Shown here piece after piece: positions 40,200-49,509 of a stretch of DNA of 64,000 bases. Origin of the DNA: Thermasporomyces sp040195635 (GTDB taxonomy: Bacteria; Actinomycetota; Actinomycetes; Propionibacteriales; Actinopolymorphaceae); NCBI RefSeq assembly GCF_040195635.1, contig NZ_JBEFTX010000001.1:620001-684000 (forward strand), read 5' to 3'. Each line of letters opens with the position of its first letter. The first letter of the stretch is position 1. The position numbers were made by a program, and so were the translations under genes. Below the pieces are notes generated by a model. The model did not search any database. It was not told the origin of the DNA and saw only the letters and a list, made by a program, of their open reading frames with translations.

Positions 40200-41051
40200 A
40201 TGGCAAGGATCTGCGTCACCGGGGCCAGCGGCAAGGCCGGCCAGGCCACCACCAAGGACCTTCTCGCGCACGGGCACGAGGTGGTCGCCACCGACCTCGC
40301 ACCCGCCCCGGCCGATCTCGGAACCTCGTTCCTGCGCGCGGACCTGACCGACTACGGACAGGTCGTCGAGCTGCTGCAGGGCGTCGACGCGGTGGTCCAC
40401 CTGGGCAACATCCCGGCGCCGGGCCGCCACACCCCGGCGACGACCTTCAACGCCAACTCGGCCATGAACGGCAACGTGTTCCTCGCGGCGGCACAGCTGG
40501 GCCTGCGGCGGGTGGTGTGGGCGTCCAGCGAGACGACGCTCGGCCTCCCCTTCGGTGACGTACCGCCGCGCTACGCACCCGTCGACGAGGACCACTTCCC
40601 CCACCCCACCTCGACGTACGCCCTGTCGAAAGTGGTGGGCGAGACCATCGCGGCGCAGATCTCGGGATGGTCGGGAATCCCCTTCGTCGGGCTGCGCCTG
40701 TCGAACATCTTCCTGCCGGAAAACTACGCGCGGGTTCGGTCGTTCTGGGCCGATCCGCACGCGCGGAAGTGGAACCTGTGGGGCTACGTCGACGTCCGCG
40801 ACGTCGCCCAGGCATGCCGGCTCGCGCTCGACGCGCCGGTCGAAGGCAGCACGAACTTCATCATCGCCGCGGCCGACACGATCATGGACCGGCCGTCCGC
40901 CGACCTCCTGCGCGAGGTGTTCCCCGAGGTGAAGGTCACCCGCGACGTCGCCGGCTTCGAGACGCTGTTGGCGATCGACCGTGCCCGCGAGGCACTCGGC
41001 TTCACCCCGCAGTACTCCTGGCGCGACCACGTAGACGTCCCGACCGCGTGA
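40200..41051 (+). CDS. NAD(P)-dependent epimerase/dehydratase
   Basis: A 283-residue extended SDR. It has the Rossmann loop 'ICVTGASGKAGQATTKDLL' (G-x-x-G-x-x-G), the catalytic Y-x-x-x-K as 'STYALSKVVGETIA', and 'GLRLSNIFLPENY'. It resembles UDP-sugar epimerase-like or uronate-dehydrogenase-like proteins, but the C-terminal substrate domain is not diagnostic. The ATG at 40200 has AAAGGA about 6 nt upstream. It is followed after 31 nt by an SGNH hydrolase gene, so the two may form a sugar/ester-processing operon. Confidence 0.82.
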   Translation: MARICVTGASGKAGQATTKDLLAHGHEVVATDLAPAPADLGTSFLRADLTDYGQVVELLQGVDAVVHLGNIPAPGRHTPATTFNANSAMNGNVFLAAAQLGLRRVVWASSETTLGLPFGDVPPRYAPVDEDHFPHPTSTYALSKVVGETIAAQISGWSGIPFVGLRLSNIFLPENYARVRSFWADPHARKWNLWGYVDVRDVAQACRLALDAPVEGSTNFIIAAADTIMDRPSADLLREVFPEVKVTRDVAGFETLLAIDRAREALGFTPQYSWRDHVDVPTA

Positions 41052-41082
41052 CAACCAGCTCGAGCACGAAGGGTGTGCCGTC

Positions 41083-41709
41083 ATGAGCCTTCTCCAGACC
41101 GCGAGCAGGGTGTTGTTCATCGGCGACAGCATCACCGACGCCGGGCGCGACCGAGGGGATCCTCGTGACCTCGGCGGCGGCTATCCGCGAGTCGTCGCAC
41201 AGACGTACGCCGGAAACTCCGAGGGCGGTCCGGTCACCTTCCTCAACCGCGGCATCAGCGGTAACCGGGTGCGCGACCTGCGGGAGCGGTGGCAGGCCGA
41301 CTGCCTCGACCTGAAGCCGGACGTCGTCTCGATCATGATCGGCGTCAACGACACCTGGCGGCGCTACGACAGCGGCGATCCGACGTCGGTCGAGGCGTTC
41401 GAGCGCGACTATCGCGCGATCCTGCAAGCCACGGTTGACAACAGCCGTGCGGCGCTCGTTCTCGTGGAGCCGTTCCTGCTGCCGGTCAGACCCGGGCAGG
41501 ACAGCTGGCGGGAGGATCTCGATCCGAAGATCGCCGTCGTACGCAGGCTCGCGGCGGACCACGACGCCACCCTCGTACCGCTGGACTCCGTGCTGACGCA
41601 CGCGGCCACCACCCGGCCCGCCGACGAACTCGCAGCCGACGGCGTCCACCCGACTCCCGCCGGCCACGCCCTCATCGCGCACACCTGGCTGGAGACGGTA
41701 GGCCCCTAG
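41083..41709 (+). CDS. SGNH/GDSL hydrolase
   Basis: A 208-residue SGNH esterase/lipase-like protein with all four blocks: 'LFIGDSITDAGRD' (nucleophile Ser), 'NRGISGNRV' (Gly/Asn), 'IMIGVNDTWRR' (N-D) and 'DGVHPTPAGHALIAH' (catalytic D-x-x-H). It has no signal peptide, so it is probably cytoplasmic, perhaps deacetylating a sugar. GAAGGG precedes the ATG. It ends 2 nt before the stop of the convergent fabI. Confidence 0.88.
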   Translation: MSLLQTASRVLFIGDSITDAGRDRGDPRDLGGGYPRVVAQTYAGNSEGGPVTFLNRGISGNRVRDLRERWQADCLDLKPDVVSIMIGVNDTWRRYDSGDPTSVEAFERDYRAILQATVDNSRAALVLVEPFLLPVRPGQDSWREDLDPKIAVVRRLAADHDATLVPLDSVLTHAATTRPADELAADGVHPTPAGHALIAHTWLETVGP

Positions 41710-41711
41710 GC

Positions 41712-42485
41712 TCAGACGCCCATCGCGTGGTAGCCGCCGTCGACGTGGACGATCTCGCCGGTCGTCTTGCCGAAGAAGTCCGACAGCAGCGCCACACACG
41801 CCCGCCCCGTCGCTTCACGGTCGGCATCGGGGTCCCAGCCCAGCGGGGCGCGTTCGCCCCAGATGCCCTCGACCTGCTCGATACCGGGGATGCCCTTGGC
41901 GGCGATGGTCTTGGTGTATCCAGCGGACACCAGGTTGACCCGGATGCCCTTCGGCCCGAGGTCACGCGCGAGGTAGCGGGCACAGGACTCCAGGCCCGCC
42001 TTGGCCACACCCATCCAGTCATACGCCGGCCACGCCACGGTTGCGTCGAACGTCAGCCCGACCACCGACGAGCCCGCCCCCATCAACGGCAGCGCCGCCG
42101 TGGTGAGCGACTTCAGGGAGTACGCCGAGACGTGGAACGCCGTCGCGGCGTCCGCGTACGAGGTGTTGAGGAAGTTGCCGCCCAACGCCTCCTGGGGCGC
42201 GAACGCGATCGAGTGGACCACCCCGTCGAGGCCGTCCACGTGCGTACGCAGGGAGTCGGCCAGGCCGGCCAGGTGTTCGTCGTTCGTCACGTCGAGTTCG
42301 ATGATCGCCGGCTCGACCGGCAGCCGCTTGGCGATCCGTCGGGTGATCGCGAGCGCGCGGCCGAAGTTGGTGATGACGACCTGCGCGCCCTGCTCCTGCG
42401 CGACCTTCGCGACCGCGAAGCCCAGTGAGGTGTCCATCGTCACGCCCGCGACGAGAATCCGCTTACCTTCGAGAATCCCACCCAT
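41712..42485 (-). CDS. fabI: Enoyl-ACP reductase [NADH], InhA-type
   Basis: A 257-residue FabI/InhA enoyl-[acyl-carrier-protein] reductase, the last step of the type II fatty-acid elongation cycle. Family features are 'ILVAGVTMDTSLGFAVAKVAQEQGA', 'VHSIAFAPQEALGGNFL', the active-site Tyr-Lys in 'WPAYDWMGVAKAGLESCARYLA' and 'LVSAGYTKTIAAKGIPG'. This is the InhA-like variant found in actinobacteria. GGGGAG lies 7 nt before the ATG. It follows fabG after 59 nt on the same strand, in the order of mycobacterial mabA-inhA. Confidence 0.93.
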   Translation of the reverse strand: MGGILEGKRILVAGVTMDTSLGFAVAKVAQEQGAQVVITNFGRALAITRRIAKRLPVEPAIIELDVTNDEHLAGLADSLRTHVDGLDGVVHSIAFAPQEALGGNFLNTSYADAATAFHVSAYSLKSLTTAALPLMGAGSSVVGLTFDATVAWPAYDWMGVAKAGLESCARYLARDLGPKGIRVNLVSAGYTKTIAAKGIPGIEQVEGIWGERAPLGWDPDADREATGRACVALLSDFFGKTTGEIVHVDGGYHAMGV

Positions 42486-42544
42486 TGCTCAGCTCCCCAT
42501 CCCTGTGCGGCTCGTCCTGCGGCTCAGCGCCGTTCCTCTGCGGT

Positions 42545-43249
42545 TCAGTGGCCCATGCCCAGGCCACCGTCGACCGGGATGACCGCTCCGGTGATGTAGG
42601 CGGCCTCGTCACTCGCGACCCAGCGGATCACCTTGGCCACCTCCTCGGTGGTCGTGGGGCGACCCAACGGGATCTGCGTGACGTACTTCTTTTGTAGCTC
42701 TTCGGACAGCACCTCGGTGAGCGCGGTCTCGACAAAACCGGGCGCGACAACGTTGGCGGTGATGCCTCTCGACCCGAGTTCGCGGGCGATGGAGCGGGCC
42801 ATGCCGACCATGCCGGACTTGCTGGCCGCATAGTTGACCTGGCCGGCGGAACCGAGCAGACCTACGACCGACGACACGAAGACGATCCGGCCGCGGCGCA
42901 GCCTGAGCATGCCCTTGGCCGCCCGCTTGGCGCACCGGAACGCACCGGTCAGGTTGGTCTCGATCACGCTCGACCAGTCGTCCTCGCTCATCCGGAGCAG
43001 GAGGGTGTCGCGGGTGATGCCGGCATTGGCGATCAGGACCTCGACGGGACCCTGCTTCTCCTCGACCTCCGCGAACGCCTGCTCCACCGTGTCGGGCTCG
43101 GTCATCTCGGCCTTCACTGCGAGGAATCCCGCCGGTGGCTCGCCACCGCGATAGGTCAACGCGACGTCATCGCCCGCCTCACGGAACGCCTGCGCGACCG
43201 CGAGTCCGATGCCCCGGGTTCCTCCGGTGACGAGTACTGAGCGACCCAC
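42545..43249 (-). CDS. fabG: 3-oxoacyl-ACP reductase
   Basis: A 234-residue FabG reducing 3-ketoacyl-ACP with NADPH. It has TGGTRGIG at the cofactor loop, IANAGITRDTLLLRMS, the catalytic Ser in 'IVFVSSVVGLLGSAGQ' with Y-x-x-x-K in 'NYAASKSGMVGMA', and 'NVVAPGFVETALTEVLSEE'. GGGAGG precedes the ATG by 5 nt, and a TAGCGT -10 (minus strand, 43301-43306) implies a leader of about 45 nt. It is first in the fabG-fabI operon. Confidence 0.93.
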   Translation of the reverse strand: MGRSVLVTGGTRGIGLAVAQAFREAGDDVALTYRGGEPPAGFLAVKAEMTEPDTVEQAFAEVEEKQGPVEVLIANAGITRDTLLLRMSEDDWSSVIETNLTGAFRCAKRAAKGMLRLRRGRIVFVSSVVGLLGSAGQVNYAASKSGMVGMARSIARELGSRGITANVVAPGFVETALTEVLSEELQKKYVTQIPLGRPTTTEEVAKVIRWVASDEAAYITGAVIPVDGGLGMGH

Positions 43250-43300
43250 GTCTGCCTCCCGTGGCGTGTGGATGGTGGTGAGCGATTTCCGCGTTCTGGC

Positions 43301-43306
43301 ACGCTA
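43301..43306 (-). promoter_or_regulatory. -10 element TAGCGT of fabG-fabI
   Basis: TAGCGT on the minus strand about 52 nt before the fabG ATG. The predicted start near 43293 gives a leader of about 45 nt with a GGGAGG ribosome binding site. Confidence 0.5.
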
Positions 43307-43372
43307 GCAGCCGCCACGTCGATCACTGACCGCAGGCGGCCGGGCGCGTCCCGTTCCGGCAGAATGCCCGTC

Positions 43373-44419
43373 ATGGCCAGTCCAGCGGAGTGGGAGCAGG
43401 CCGCGCGGGCGGCACTTCCCGCCGACGTCTACGACTACATCGCGACCGGCTCCGGCGTCGAGGAGACCCTCGCCGGCAACGACCGGGCGTGGCACGAGGT
43501 CGCGCTGCGTCCGCGGGTGCTACGCGACGTGTCCGACGTGGAAACCGCGACGAGCGCCCTCGGGACGCCGGTCGCCTCGCCGGTTCTTGTCGCACCGACC
43601 GGCTACCACCGGCTCGCGCATCCCGACGGTGAGGTGGCGACGGCCAAGGGCACGGCCGAGGCAGGGTCGCTCTTCGTCCTGTCGACACGCGCCACGGCGT
43701 CACTGGACGAGGTGGCGGCGGTGGCGGGGCCGTGGTGGATGCAGCACTACCTGCTTCGCGACCGCGACCTCACCGCCGAGATCGTGCGCGGTGCCGTGGA
43801 CGCGGGAGCCCGGGCGCTGGTGCTGACCGTCGACACGCCGTACGTCGCGACGAAGGCGCGCGTCGGCGCCGTCCCAGTCGGTCCGTCGGTGCCACGGCTC
43901 GTACCCGCGCTGGAGACCCGCGACGACGAAGGAACCTGGCAGGATCCCGCGGTGACGTTCAAGGACATCGGTTGGTTGCGCGAGCTTTCCGGCGGGTTGC
44001 CCGTCGTCGTCAAGGGCGTCCTGCGCGGTGACGACGCCCGCGCGTGTGTCGACGCCGGCGCCGCGGCGGTCTGGGTGTCCAACCACGGGGCGCGCCAACT
44101 CGACGGCGCGATCCCGACGGCCGTGGCACTGCCGCAGGTCCGGGCGGCCGTCGGCGAGGGCTGTGAGGTCTACGTCGACGGCGGCATCCGTACCGGCCGC
44201 GACGTCGTCCGCGCGCTCGCCCTCGGTGCCACCGCCGCCTTCGTCGGCCGGCCCGCGCTGTGGGCACTCGCCACGGGCGGCGCCGACGGCGTACGCGACC
44301 TGCTGACATCGCTGCAGGCGGAGGTCGCCCAAACCCTCGCCCTGTGCGGGTGCCGCTCGGTCTCCGACGTCGACGCCGACCTGGCCGCCGTCCCCCCGGG
44401 CCGCGCGATGCGTGGATAG
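43373..44419 (+). CDS. FMN-dependent alpha-hydroxy-acid dehydrogenase/oxidase
   Basis: A 348-residue FMN enzyme of the glycolate oxidase/L-lactate dehydrogenase family. Typical segments are 'LPADVYDYIATGSGVEETLAGN', 'PVLVAPTGYHRLAHPDGE', the FMN-binding 'ALVLTVDTPYVATKARVG', the lysine in 'LPVVVKGVLRGDDA', 'VWVSNHGARQLDG' (catalytic His, then Arg) and 'YVDGGIRTGRDVVRALALGA'. The substrate (lactate, mandelate, glycolate or other) is not readable. A CAGAAT hexamer ends 7 nt before the ATG at 43373. It is read in the same direction as nagA, whose promoter overlaps its stop codon. Confidence 0.88.
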   Translation: MASPAEWEQAARAALPADVYDYIATGSGVEETLAGNDRAWHEVALRPRVLRDVSDVETATSALGTPVASPVLVAPTGYHRLAHPDGEVATAKGTAEAGSLFVLSTRATASLDEVAAVAGPWWMQHYLLRDRDLTAEIVRGAVDAGARALVLTVDTPYVATKARVGAVPVGPSVPRLVPALETRDDEGTWQDPAVTFKDIGWLRELSGGLPVVVKGVLRGDDARACVDAGAAAVWVSNHGARQLDGAIPTAVALPQVRAAVGEGCEVYVDGGIRTGRDVVRALALGATAAFVGRPALWALATGGADGVRDLLTSLQAEVAQTLALCGCRSVSDVDADLAAVPPGRAMRG

Positions 44420-44422
44420 CGT
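44417..44422 (+). promoter_or_regulatory. -10 element TAGCGT, leaderless nagA
   Basis: TAGCGT begins at the stop codon of the preceding gene and ends 7 nt before the chosen nagA GTG at 44430. Confidence 0.55.
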
Positions 44423-44429
44423 TGCGTAC

Positions 44430-45584
44430 GTGATCGCACTCGCGAACGCCCGCGTCGTCATGCTTCGGCGCGTGCTGGACCCCGGCTGGCTGACCATCCA
44501 GAACGGCCGGATCGTGGGCGTCGGATCCGGCGACCCGCCTACCGTCGACGATGCCGTGCACGATCTCACCGGCCGTTATGTCCTGCCGGGTTTCGTCGAC
44601 CTGCACATGCATGGTGGCGGTGGCGCCCAGATCACCACCGACGATCCGGCGGAGATCCTGGCCGCGGTCGCCTTCCATCGCCGCCACGGCACGACGCGGA
44701 CCTTGGCCAGCCTGGTCACCGACGAGCTGGACCGGATGGCCGCTTCCGTACGCACCATCGCCGAGATCATCCGAGGCGGCGCCGATCCCGGAATCGTGGG
44801 TGTCCATCTGGAGGGCCCGTTCCTGAACCCCGACAAACGCGGGTCCCACCATGCCGACCACCTCCTCCCGCCCCACCTGCCGGCGTTGCGGCACCTGCTC
44901 GCGGCGGGCGACGGCACCGTGCGGGTCGTGACGCTCGCACCGGAACTTCCCGGTGGCATGGAGCTGCTGCATGAGCTCGTCACGACCGGCGTCATCGCCG
45001 CGGTCGGTCACACCGAGGCCGACTTCGACCAGGCGCGAGCGGCCTTCGCCTCGGGTGCACGACTCGCGACCCACCTGTTCAACGCGATGCGCCACTTCCA
45101 CCACCGCGATCCGGGTCCGGCCGGTGCGGCCCTCGCCAACGAGGCGGTCACCTGCGAGCTGATCAACGACGGGTTCCACGTCCACGACGACGCCGTACGC
45201 ATCGCGGTGGACGCCGCGGGCCCGCAGCGGATCGCGTTCGTCACCGACGCCACACCGGCGGCCGGCATGACCAACGGGGAGTTCCGTCTCGGGCCGGTGC
45301 CTGTCTTCGCCCGCGACGGCAAGGTCACCCTCTCCGACGGCTCACTCGCCGGCAGCACGCTCACCATGGACGCGGCCCTCCGGCACGCCGTCAGGTGCGT
45401 GGGCATCCCCATCACCGACGCCGCGATCGCCGCGGCGACGACACCCGCCACGCTGCTGGGGATCGCGGACCACACCGGCACCATCGCGCCGGGCAAGGAT
45501 GCCGACCTGGTGGTCCTGTCCGACCGCCTCGAGGTGGAGACCGTGATGGCCCGAGGGACGCCGGTGCACGGGGCCCTTCCGTAG
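44430..45584 (+). CDS. nagA: N-acetylglucosamine-6-phosphate deacetylase
   Basis: A 384-residue NagA, hydrolysing N-acetylglucosamine-6-phosphate to glucosamine-6-phosphate and acetate, which feeds amino-sugar or wall recycling. Metal and substrate motifs are 'LPGFVDLHMHGGGG', GVHLEGPFLNP, 'AAVGHTEADFDQA', ATHLFNAM, 'NDGFHVHDDA', 'FVTDATPAAGM' (catalytic Asp) and the terminal 'TIAPGKDADLVVL'. I prefer the GTG at 44430 over the GTG at 44412, because TAGCGT ends 7 nt before it, matching other leaderless genes here. No nagB or PTS gene is adjacent. Confidence 0.92.
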   Translation: MIALANARVVMLRRVLDPGWLTIQNGRIVGVGSGDPPTVDDAVHDLTGRYVLPGFVDLHMHGGGGAQITTDDPAEILAAVAFHRRHGTTRTLASLVTDELDRMAASVRTIAEIIRGGADPGIVGVHLEGPFLNPDKRGSHHADHLLPPHLPALRHLLAAGDGTVRVVTLAPELPGGMELLHELVTTGVIAAVGHTEADFDQARAAFASGARLATHLFNAMRHFHHRDPGPAGAALANEAVTCELINDGFHVHDDAVRIAVDAAGPQRIAFVTDATPAAGMTNGEFRLGPVPVFARDGKVTLSDGSLAGSTLTMDAALRHAVRCVGIPITDAAIAAATTPATLLGIADHTGTIAPGKDADLVVLSDRLEVETVMARGTPVHGALP

Positions 45585-45613
45585 GAGCACGGGGCCCTTC
45601 CGTAGCACCGGTG

Positions 45614-47401
45614 TCAGCGGTACGCCATGGACTGCAGGTCGTACAGCTCGGCGTACAACCCGTCCCGGGCCATCAGCTCGGCATGGCTCCCCTGCTCCAG
45701 CACTCTCCCGCCGTCGAGCACGACGATGAGGTCGGCCATGCGTACGGTCGAGAAGCGGTGCGAGACCAGCAGTGTCACGGTGCCCCGACTCTCCCCGCTG
45801 CGCGCGGCGGCCGCGAACCGTTCGAACAACGCGTGCTCGGTCTGCGCGTCCAGCGCCGCCGTCGGCTCGTCGAAGACCACCAGAAGCGGGTCGGTACGCA
45901 TGAGCCCGCGGCCAAGGGCGAGCCGCTGCCACTGGCCGCCGGACAGGTCGACGCCGCCGTCCCATGCCTTGCCCAGTTGGGTGTCCAGGCCGTTCGGCAG
46001 GACGTCCAGCACCGGCGTCGCGCCGGCCCGGTCGAGAGCGGCGGACACCGCGGAGCGGTCGTCGATCCGCTCCAGGTCGCCGACACCCACCGACTCACCG
46101 GCGAGGAACTCGAACGCGACATAGTCCTGGAACGCCGTACCGATCCGGGCGCGCCACTCCGCCTGGTCGAACCGGTCCAGAGGCGTCCCGTCGAGGAGGA
46201 TCTGCCCGCTGTCAGCTTGGTAGAAGCCGCACAGCAACTTGATCAGGCTGGTCTTTCCCGCGCCGTTCTCACCGACGAGGGCGACCACCTTGCCGGCGGG
46301 CAGTGTCAAGGTCACCTTGTCAGCGACCGGGCGCTCGGTGCCGGGATAGCGGAACGACACGTCGCGGAACTCGATGCCGCGTTCGAGCCGAGGCGGCACC
46401 ACGACGGGATCGGGGACAGGTCGCCGGTCGTCGTCGACGTAGTCCTCGAGCCAGGTGAGCCGCCTGGCGATCTTCAGGACGTGGAGGAAGTGGGTGCCGT
46501 AGGACACCGCCGTGTCGACGATGCCGCCGATCTGCGTGGCGAGGCCGACGGCCAGTACGACGTCGCCCGGTGTGGCCCGCCCGTCGATCGCGAGGAGCAG
46601 GACGAGTGTCACCGCACCGACGTACGCCGATGCCGTGACCACCGCGTCGAACGACTGCAGGCGCGCTCCCCGCCAGTCCGCCCGGTCACGTTCGACCAGG
46701 ACCTCCTCGGATGCGGCATGGTGCCGACGCAGCAGCTCCCCCGCCAGCCCGAACACCCGCAGCTCCTTGCCGCTTCCCGGCGCGGTCGCCACCTCGAACA
46801 GGTGCCGGCGCAGGCGTTCCGGTTCGGTCGTTGCCTCCTGTGCCGCCACCTGCAGGTCCCGTCCCCGCTTGGCGAGCAGGAACGAGACGACGCCCACCGC
46901 CGGCAGACCCAGCAGGGCGGGATGGATCTGCGCGAGCAGGATCGCCGTCAGGATGAGCGCCGCCGCGACACGGACCACACCGGCCGTGCCGTTCACCATG
47001 AGAGCGAGGCTGCCCCGCTCCTCCCGGATCCGCTGCACCTGGTCGAGATACTCCGGTTGCTCGTGGTGGGCGAGCCCGTCCGCTCCGCCCACCAGTTCCA
47101 TGAGCCTGCGGTCCGCATAGGCGGCCGAGCGCTCGATCACGGCGAAAACACAGTCGCAGTAGTAGAAGACGAGGACGAGTCCCACCGCGACGACGAGAGC
47201 CAGAAAGGCCGCCGCGACCATGGCGTCGGTGAGGTCCCTGGCGACCGCCGCGTCGATGAGCAGCTTGATGAGGTAGGCGGCCACAGGCGGGGTCGACGCC
47301 ATCAGGGCACCGGTGATCAGTTGGAACGTCGCGTGCCACGGCGCGGCCCTGAAACCGATCGCGAGAGTGATGCGGTACGCCCGCCATGCCTCACGCATCA
47401 C
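45614..47401 (-). CDS. ABC transporter, fused permease-ATPase (second of a pair)
   Basis: A 595-residue exporter half with about six membrane helices (residues 15-310) and a C-terminal ATPase: Walker A 'ALVGENGAGKTSLIKLLCG', ABC signature VDLSGGQWQRLALGRG, Walker B LLVVFDEPTAALD and switch His in 'LLVSHRFSTVR'. The GENGAGKTS...LSGGQWQR signatures recur in actinobacterial ABC exporter pairs. It overlaps the upstream ABC gene by 11 nt, so the two proteins probably form a heterodimer. The cargo is unknown, and no peptide-modification genes are present. Confidence 0.88.
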   Translation of the reverse strand: MMREAWRAYRITLAIGFRAAPWHATFQLITGALMASTPPVAAYLIKLLIDAAVARDLTDAMVAAAFLALVVAVGLVLVFYYCDCVFAVIERSAAYADRRLMELVGGADGLAHHEQPEYLDQVQRIREERGSLALMVNGTAGVVRVAAALILTAILLAQIHPALLGLPAVGVVSFLLAKRGRDLQVAAQEATTEPERLRRHLFEVATAPGSGKELRVFGLAGELLRRHHAASEEVLVERDRADWRGARLQSFDAVVTASAYVGAVTLVLLLAIDGRATPGDVVLAVGLATQIGGIVDTAVSYGTHFLHVLKIARRLTWLEDYVDDDRRPVPDPVVVPPRLERGIEFRDVSFRYPGTERPVADKVTLTLPAGKVVALVGENGAGKTSLIKLLCGFYQADSGQILLDGTPLDRFDQAEWRARIGTAFQDYVAFEFLAGESVGVGDLERIDDRSAVSAALDRAGATPVLDVLPNGLDTQLGKAWDGGVDLSGGQWQRLALGRGLMRTDPLLVVFDEPTAALDAQTEHALFERFAAAARSGESRGTVTLLVSHRFSTVRMADLIVVLDGGRVLEQGSHAELMARDGLYAELYDLQSMAYR

Positions 47402-49295
47402 GGCCTCCTTCCCCGGCGACGGCGAGTTCGTCGGTGAACCGGGCCGCCTGCAGCGTGAACATGTGGGCGTACCGACCGCCCTGGGCCATCAGCTGTTCAT
47501 GCGTACCGTCCTCGTCGATGGCTCCGTCGGCGAGGACGACGATCCGGTCCGCCCTTCGTACCGTCGAGAAGCGGTGGGAGATCAGGATCGTCGTGAGGCC
47601 TTCGGTGAGTTCGAGGAAGCGGTCGTAGAGCTCGGCTTCGGCCCGAACGTCCAGCGCGGCGGTCGGTTCGTCGAGGATCAGGACGCGGGCGCCGGCCTCC
47701 ACGGCGAACATCGCCCGGGCGAGTGCGACCCGCTGCCACTGGCCGCCCGACAGGTCGGTGCCGCCGGTGTATTCGCGGGAGAGCACGGTGTCCCAGCCGA
47801 GGGGCAGCCCTTCGATCACATCGAGCAGCCCGGCCCTGCGCGCGGCACTGCGGAGCCGGTCGAGGTCGCCTGCGAGTTCCGGCGCACCCATGCCGATGTT
47901 GTCGCGGACGGGCAGGTGGTAGCGGGCGAAGTCCTGGAACAGCACGGCGACCTGGCTGCGCCACGCGGCCGGGTCGAGATCGCGCAGATCGGTGCCGTCG
48001 ACGCTGATCCGGCCGGATGTCGGAGCGTAGAGCCCGCATAGGAGCTTGACGAGGGACGTCTTGCCGGCGCCGTTCTCGCCGACGATCGCGAGCGACCGGT
48101 GCGCGGCGAGGGTGAGCGTGAGACCGGCGAGCGCCCGGCGTTCGCTGCGCGGGTACTGGAACGTCACCCCTTCGAAGCGCACGTCGCGGGCCGGGAAGTC
48201 CCGGTCGCCCGCCGGTCCGGCGATGGCGCGCGCCGCCGCCGGTGCGTCGGTCCGCAGGCGTTCGTCCAGTTCCAACAGCCGTGGTACGACGACAGCGGCG
48301 AACGACAGGTGCGCGTTGCCGTCGTTGAACGCGGCGTAGGCGTTCGCCCCGTTCAGCGCCTGCGCGTAGACGGCGAGGGCTCCCAGAGCCAGGTCGCCAC
48401 GGGTCGCGGCCCAGGCGAGCAGGCCGTAGGAGGCGAGGTTGAGCACGAGCACGGCTCCGGTCGATCCGAAGAGCGTCCGCGGGTGGGGCTTGCGGGCGTT
48501 CCACACCGGCTCGATCGCGGTCCGCCAGGTCGACTCGAACCGACTGATGAGCCAGTCGAGCATCCCCCAGACCCGAACCTCCTTCCCGGCCGGCGGCTCC
48601 AGCGCGAGGTCGCGAAGGTACTCGGCACGCCGTAGCGCGCTGCTCTGGCCATACGTGATCTGGCCCACCCTGACGTACTCCCGCTGCATCACGTAGACGA
48701 GCACCGGCCACGCCACGAGCCAGATCAGACCGAGCCACCAGTGGAAGAAGGCGAGCACCACGGTCGAGCCCAGCGCCTGCAACCAGGACGGCAACAGCCA
48801 GCCCAGCGCCTCGATCGCCATGCTCGGCCGGGTGGGGTCCATGCCGAGCCCGCGGACCTTGCGGACGTCGGCGAGGACGTCGGGGTCCTCCAGATGCGCG
48901 ATCCCGTGGGGCCGCCCGACCGCCGTGATCACCTTCTCCTGGAGCAGCCGGTCGAGCCCCCGGCCGAGAGTCGCGGTGAGGGCGGCCAGCACCGGTTGAC
49001 AGACCCGCAGCACCACGACGATGACGGCGAGGGCCACCAGCAGCCGGACCGTTGTCGTGCCTGCGGGGCTGTCGAGGCCGCCTCGCACAGCGGCGGGAAT
49101 CGAGCCGACCACGAGACCGGTGAGCACGGCCAGGGCGATCGGTAGGACGGAGGAGAGAGCGACACCGACCGCGAAGAGGACCGTCCTGCCCCGTCCGACC
49201 TGGGGCAGCAGCCTCAGGACCGCGATGATGCCGAGCACCGCAGGCGGCAGGTGTATCCGCCTTCGCAACGTTTGCTGGCCTTTGACGGAGAACAT
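47391..49295 (-). CDS. ABC transporter, fused permease-ATPase (first of a pair)
   Basis: A 634-residue exporter half. The membrane part is about residues 17-330 ('AVLGIIAVLRLLPQVGRG', 'VLPIALAVLTGLVVG', 'VLRVCQPVLAALTATLG'). The ATPase has Walker A 'AIVGENGAGKTSLVKLLCG', signature TDLSGGQWQRVALARA, Walker B 'ARVLILDEPTAALD' and 'ILISHRFSTVRRADRI'. Both proteins of the pair keep intact catalytic motifs. The ATG at 49295 follows a clear -35/-10 promoter by 6 nt, giving a leaderless or near-leaderless mRNA. An operator-like inverted repeat lies in the promoter spacer. Confidence 0.88.
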   Translation of the reverse strand: MFSVKGQQTLRRRIHLPPAVLGIIAVLRLLPQVGRGRTVLFAVGVALSSVLPIALAVLTGLVVGSIPAAVRGGLDSPAGTTTVRLLVALAVIVVVLRVCQPVLAALTATLGRGLDRLLQEKVITAVGRPHGIAHLEDPDVLADVRKVRGLGMDPTRPSMAIEALGWLLPSWLQALGSTVVLAFFHWWLGLIWLVAWPVLVYVMQREYVRVGQITYGQSSALRRAEYLRDLALEPPAGKEVRVWGMLDWLISRFESTWRTAIEPVWNARKPHPRTLFGSTGAVLVLNLASYGLLAWAATRGDLALGALAVYAQALNGANAYAAFNDGNAHLSFAAVVVPRLLELDERLRTDAPAAARAIAGPAGDRDFPARDVRFEGVTFQYPRSERRALAGLTLTLAAHRSLAIVGENGAGKTSLVKLLCGLYAPTSGRISVDGTDLRDLDPAAWRSQVAVLFQDFARYHLPVRDNIGMGAPELAGDLDRLRSAARRAGLLDVIEGLPLGWDTVLSREYTGGTDLSGGQWQRVALARAMFAVEAGARVLILDEPTAALDVRAEAELYDRFLELTEGLTTILISHRFSTVRRADRIVVLADGAIDEDGTHEQLMAQGGRYAHMFTLQAARFTDELAVAGEGGRDA

Positions 49296-49301
49296 GACGC
49301 C

Positions 49302-49330
49302 ACTATGACGTCAGTGCGACATCATGACAA
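49302..49330 (-). promoter_or_regulatory. ABC-pair promoter with operator-like inverted repeat
   Basis: On the minus strand: -35 TTGTCA (49325-49330), 17-bp spacer, -10 CATAGT (49302-49307), 6 nt before the ATG. In plus-strand coordinates ATGACGTC (49305-49312), AGTGC, GACATCAT (49318-49325) is an inverted repeat with one mismatch, filling the spacer and touching both hexamers. I infer a repressor site (TetR- or MarR-like). No regulator gene is adjacent. Confidence 0.6.
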
Positions 49331-49509
49331 GGCATATGTGAGCCGAGTCCAGGGCCATTGGCGGTGAATGATCGCGCATAAGTGGTCATTTCCCACGAAA
49401 CACGGCCGATTCAGCGTGCATCGCGGGGAATCGGCGTGGGCGTCCAGGTGCGGAGGTCAGGGGGCAAAGACCCGCGCGAACGTGGCCGACACCAGCCGCC
49501 CTGAGTGCG

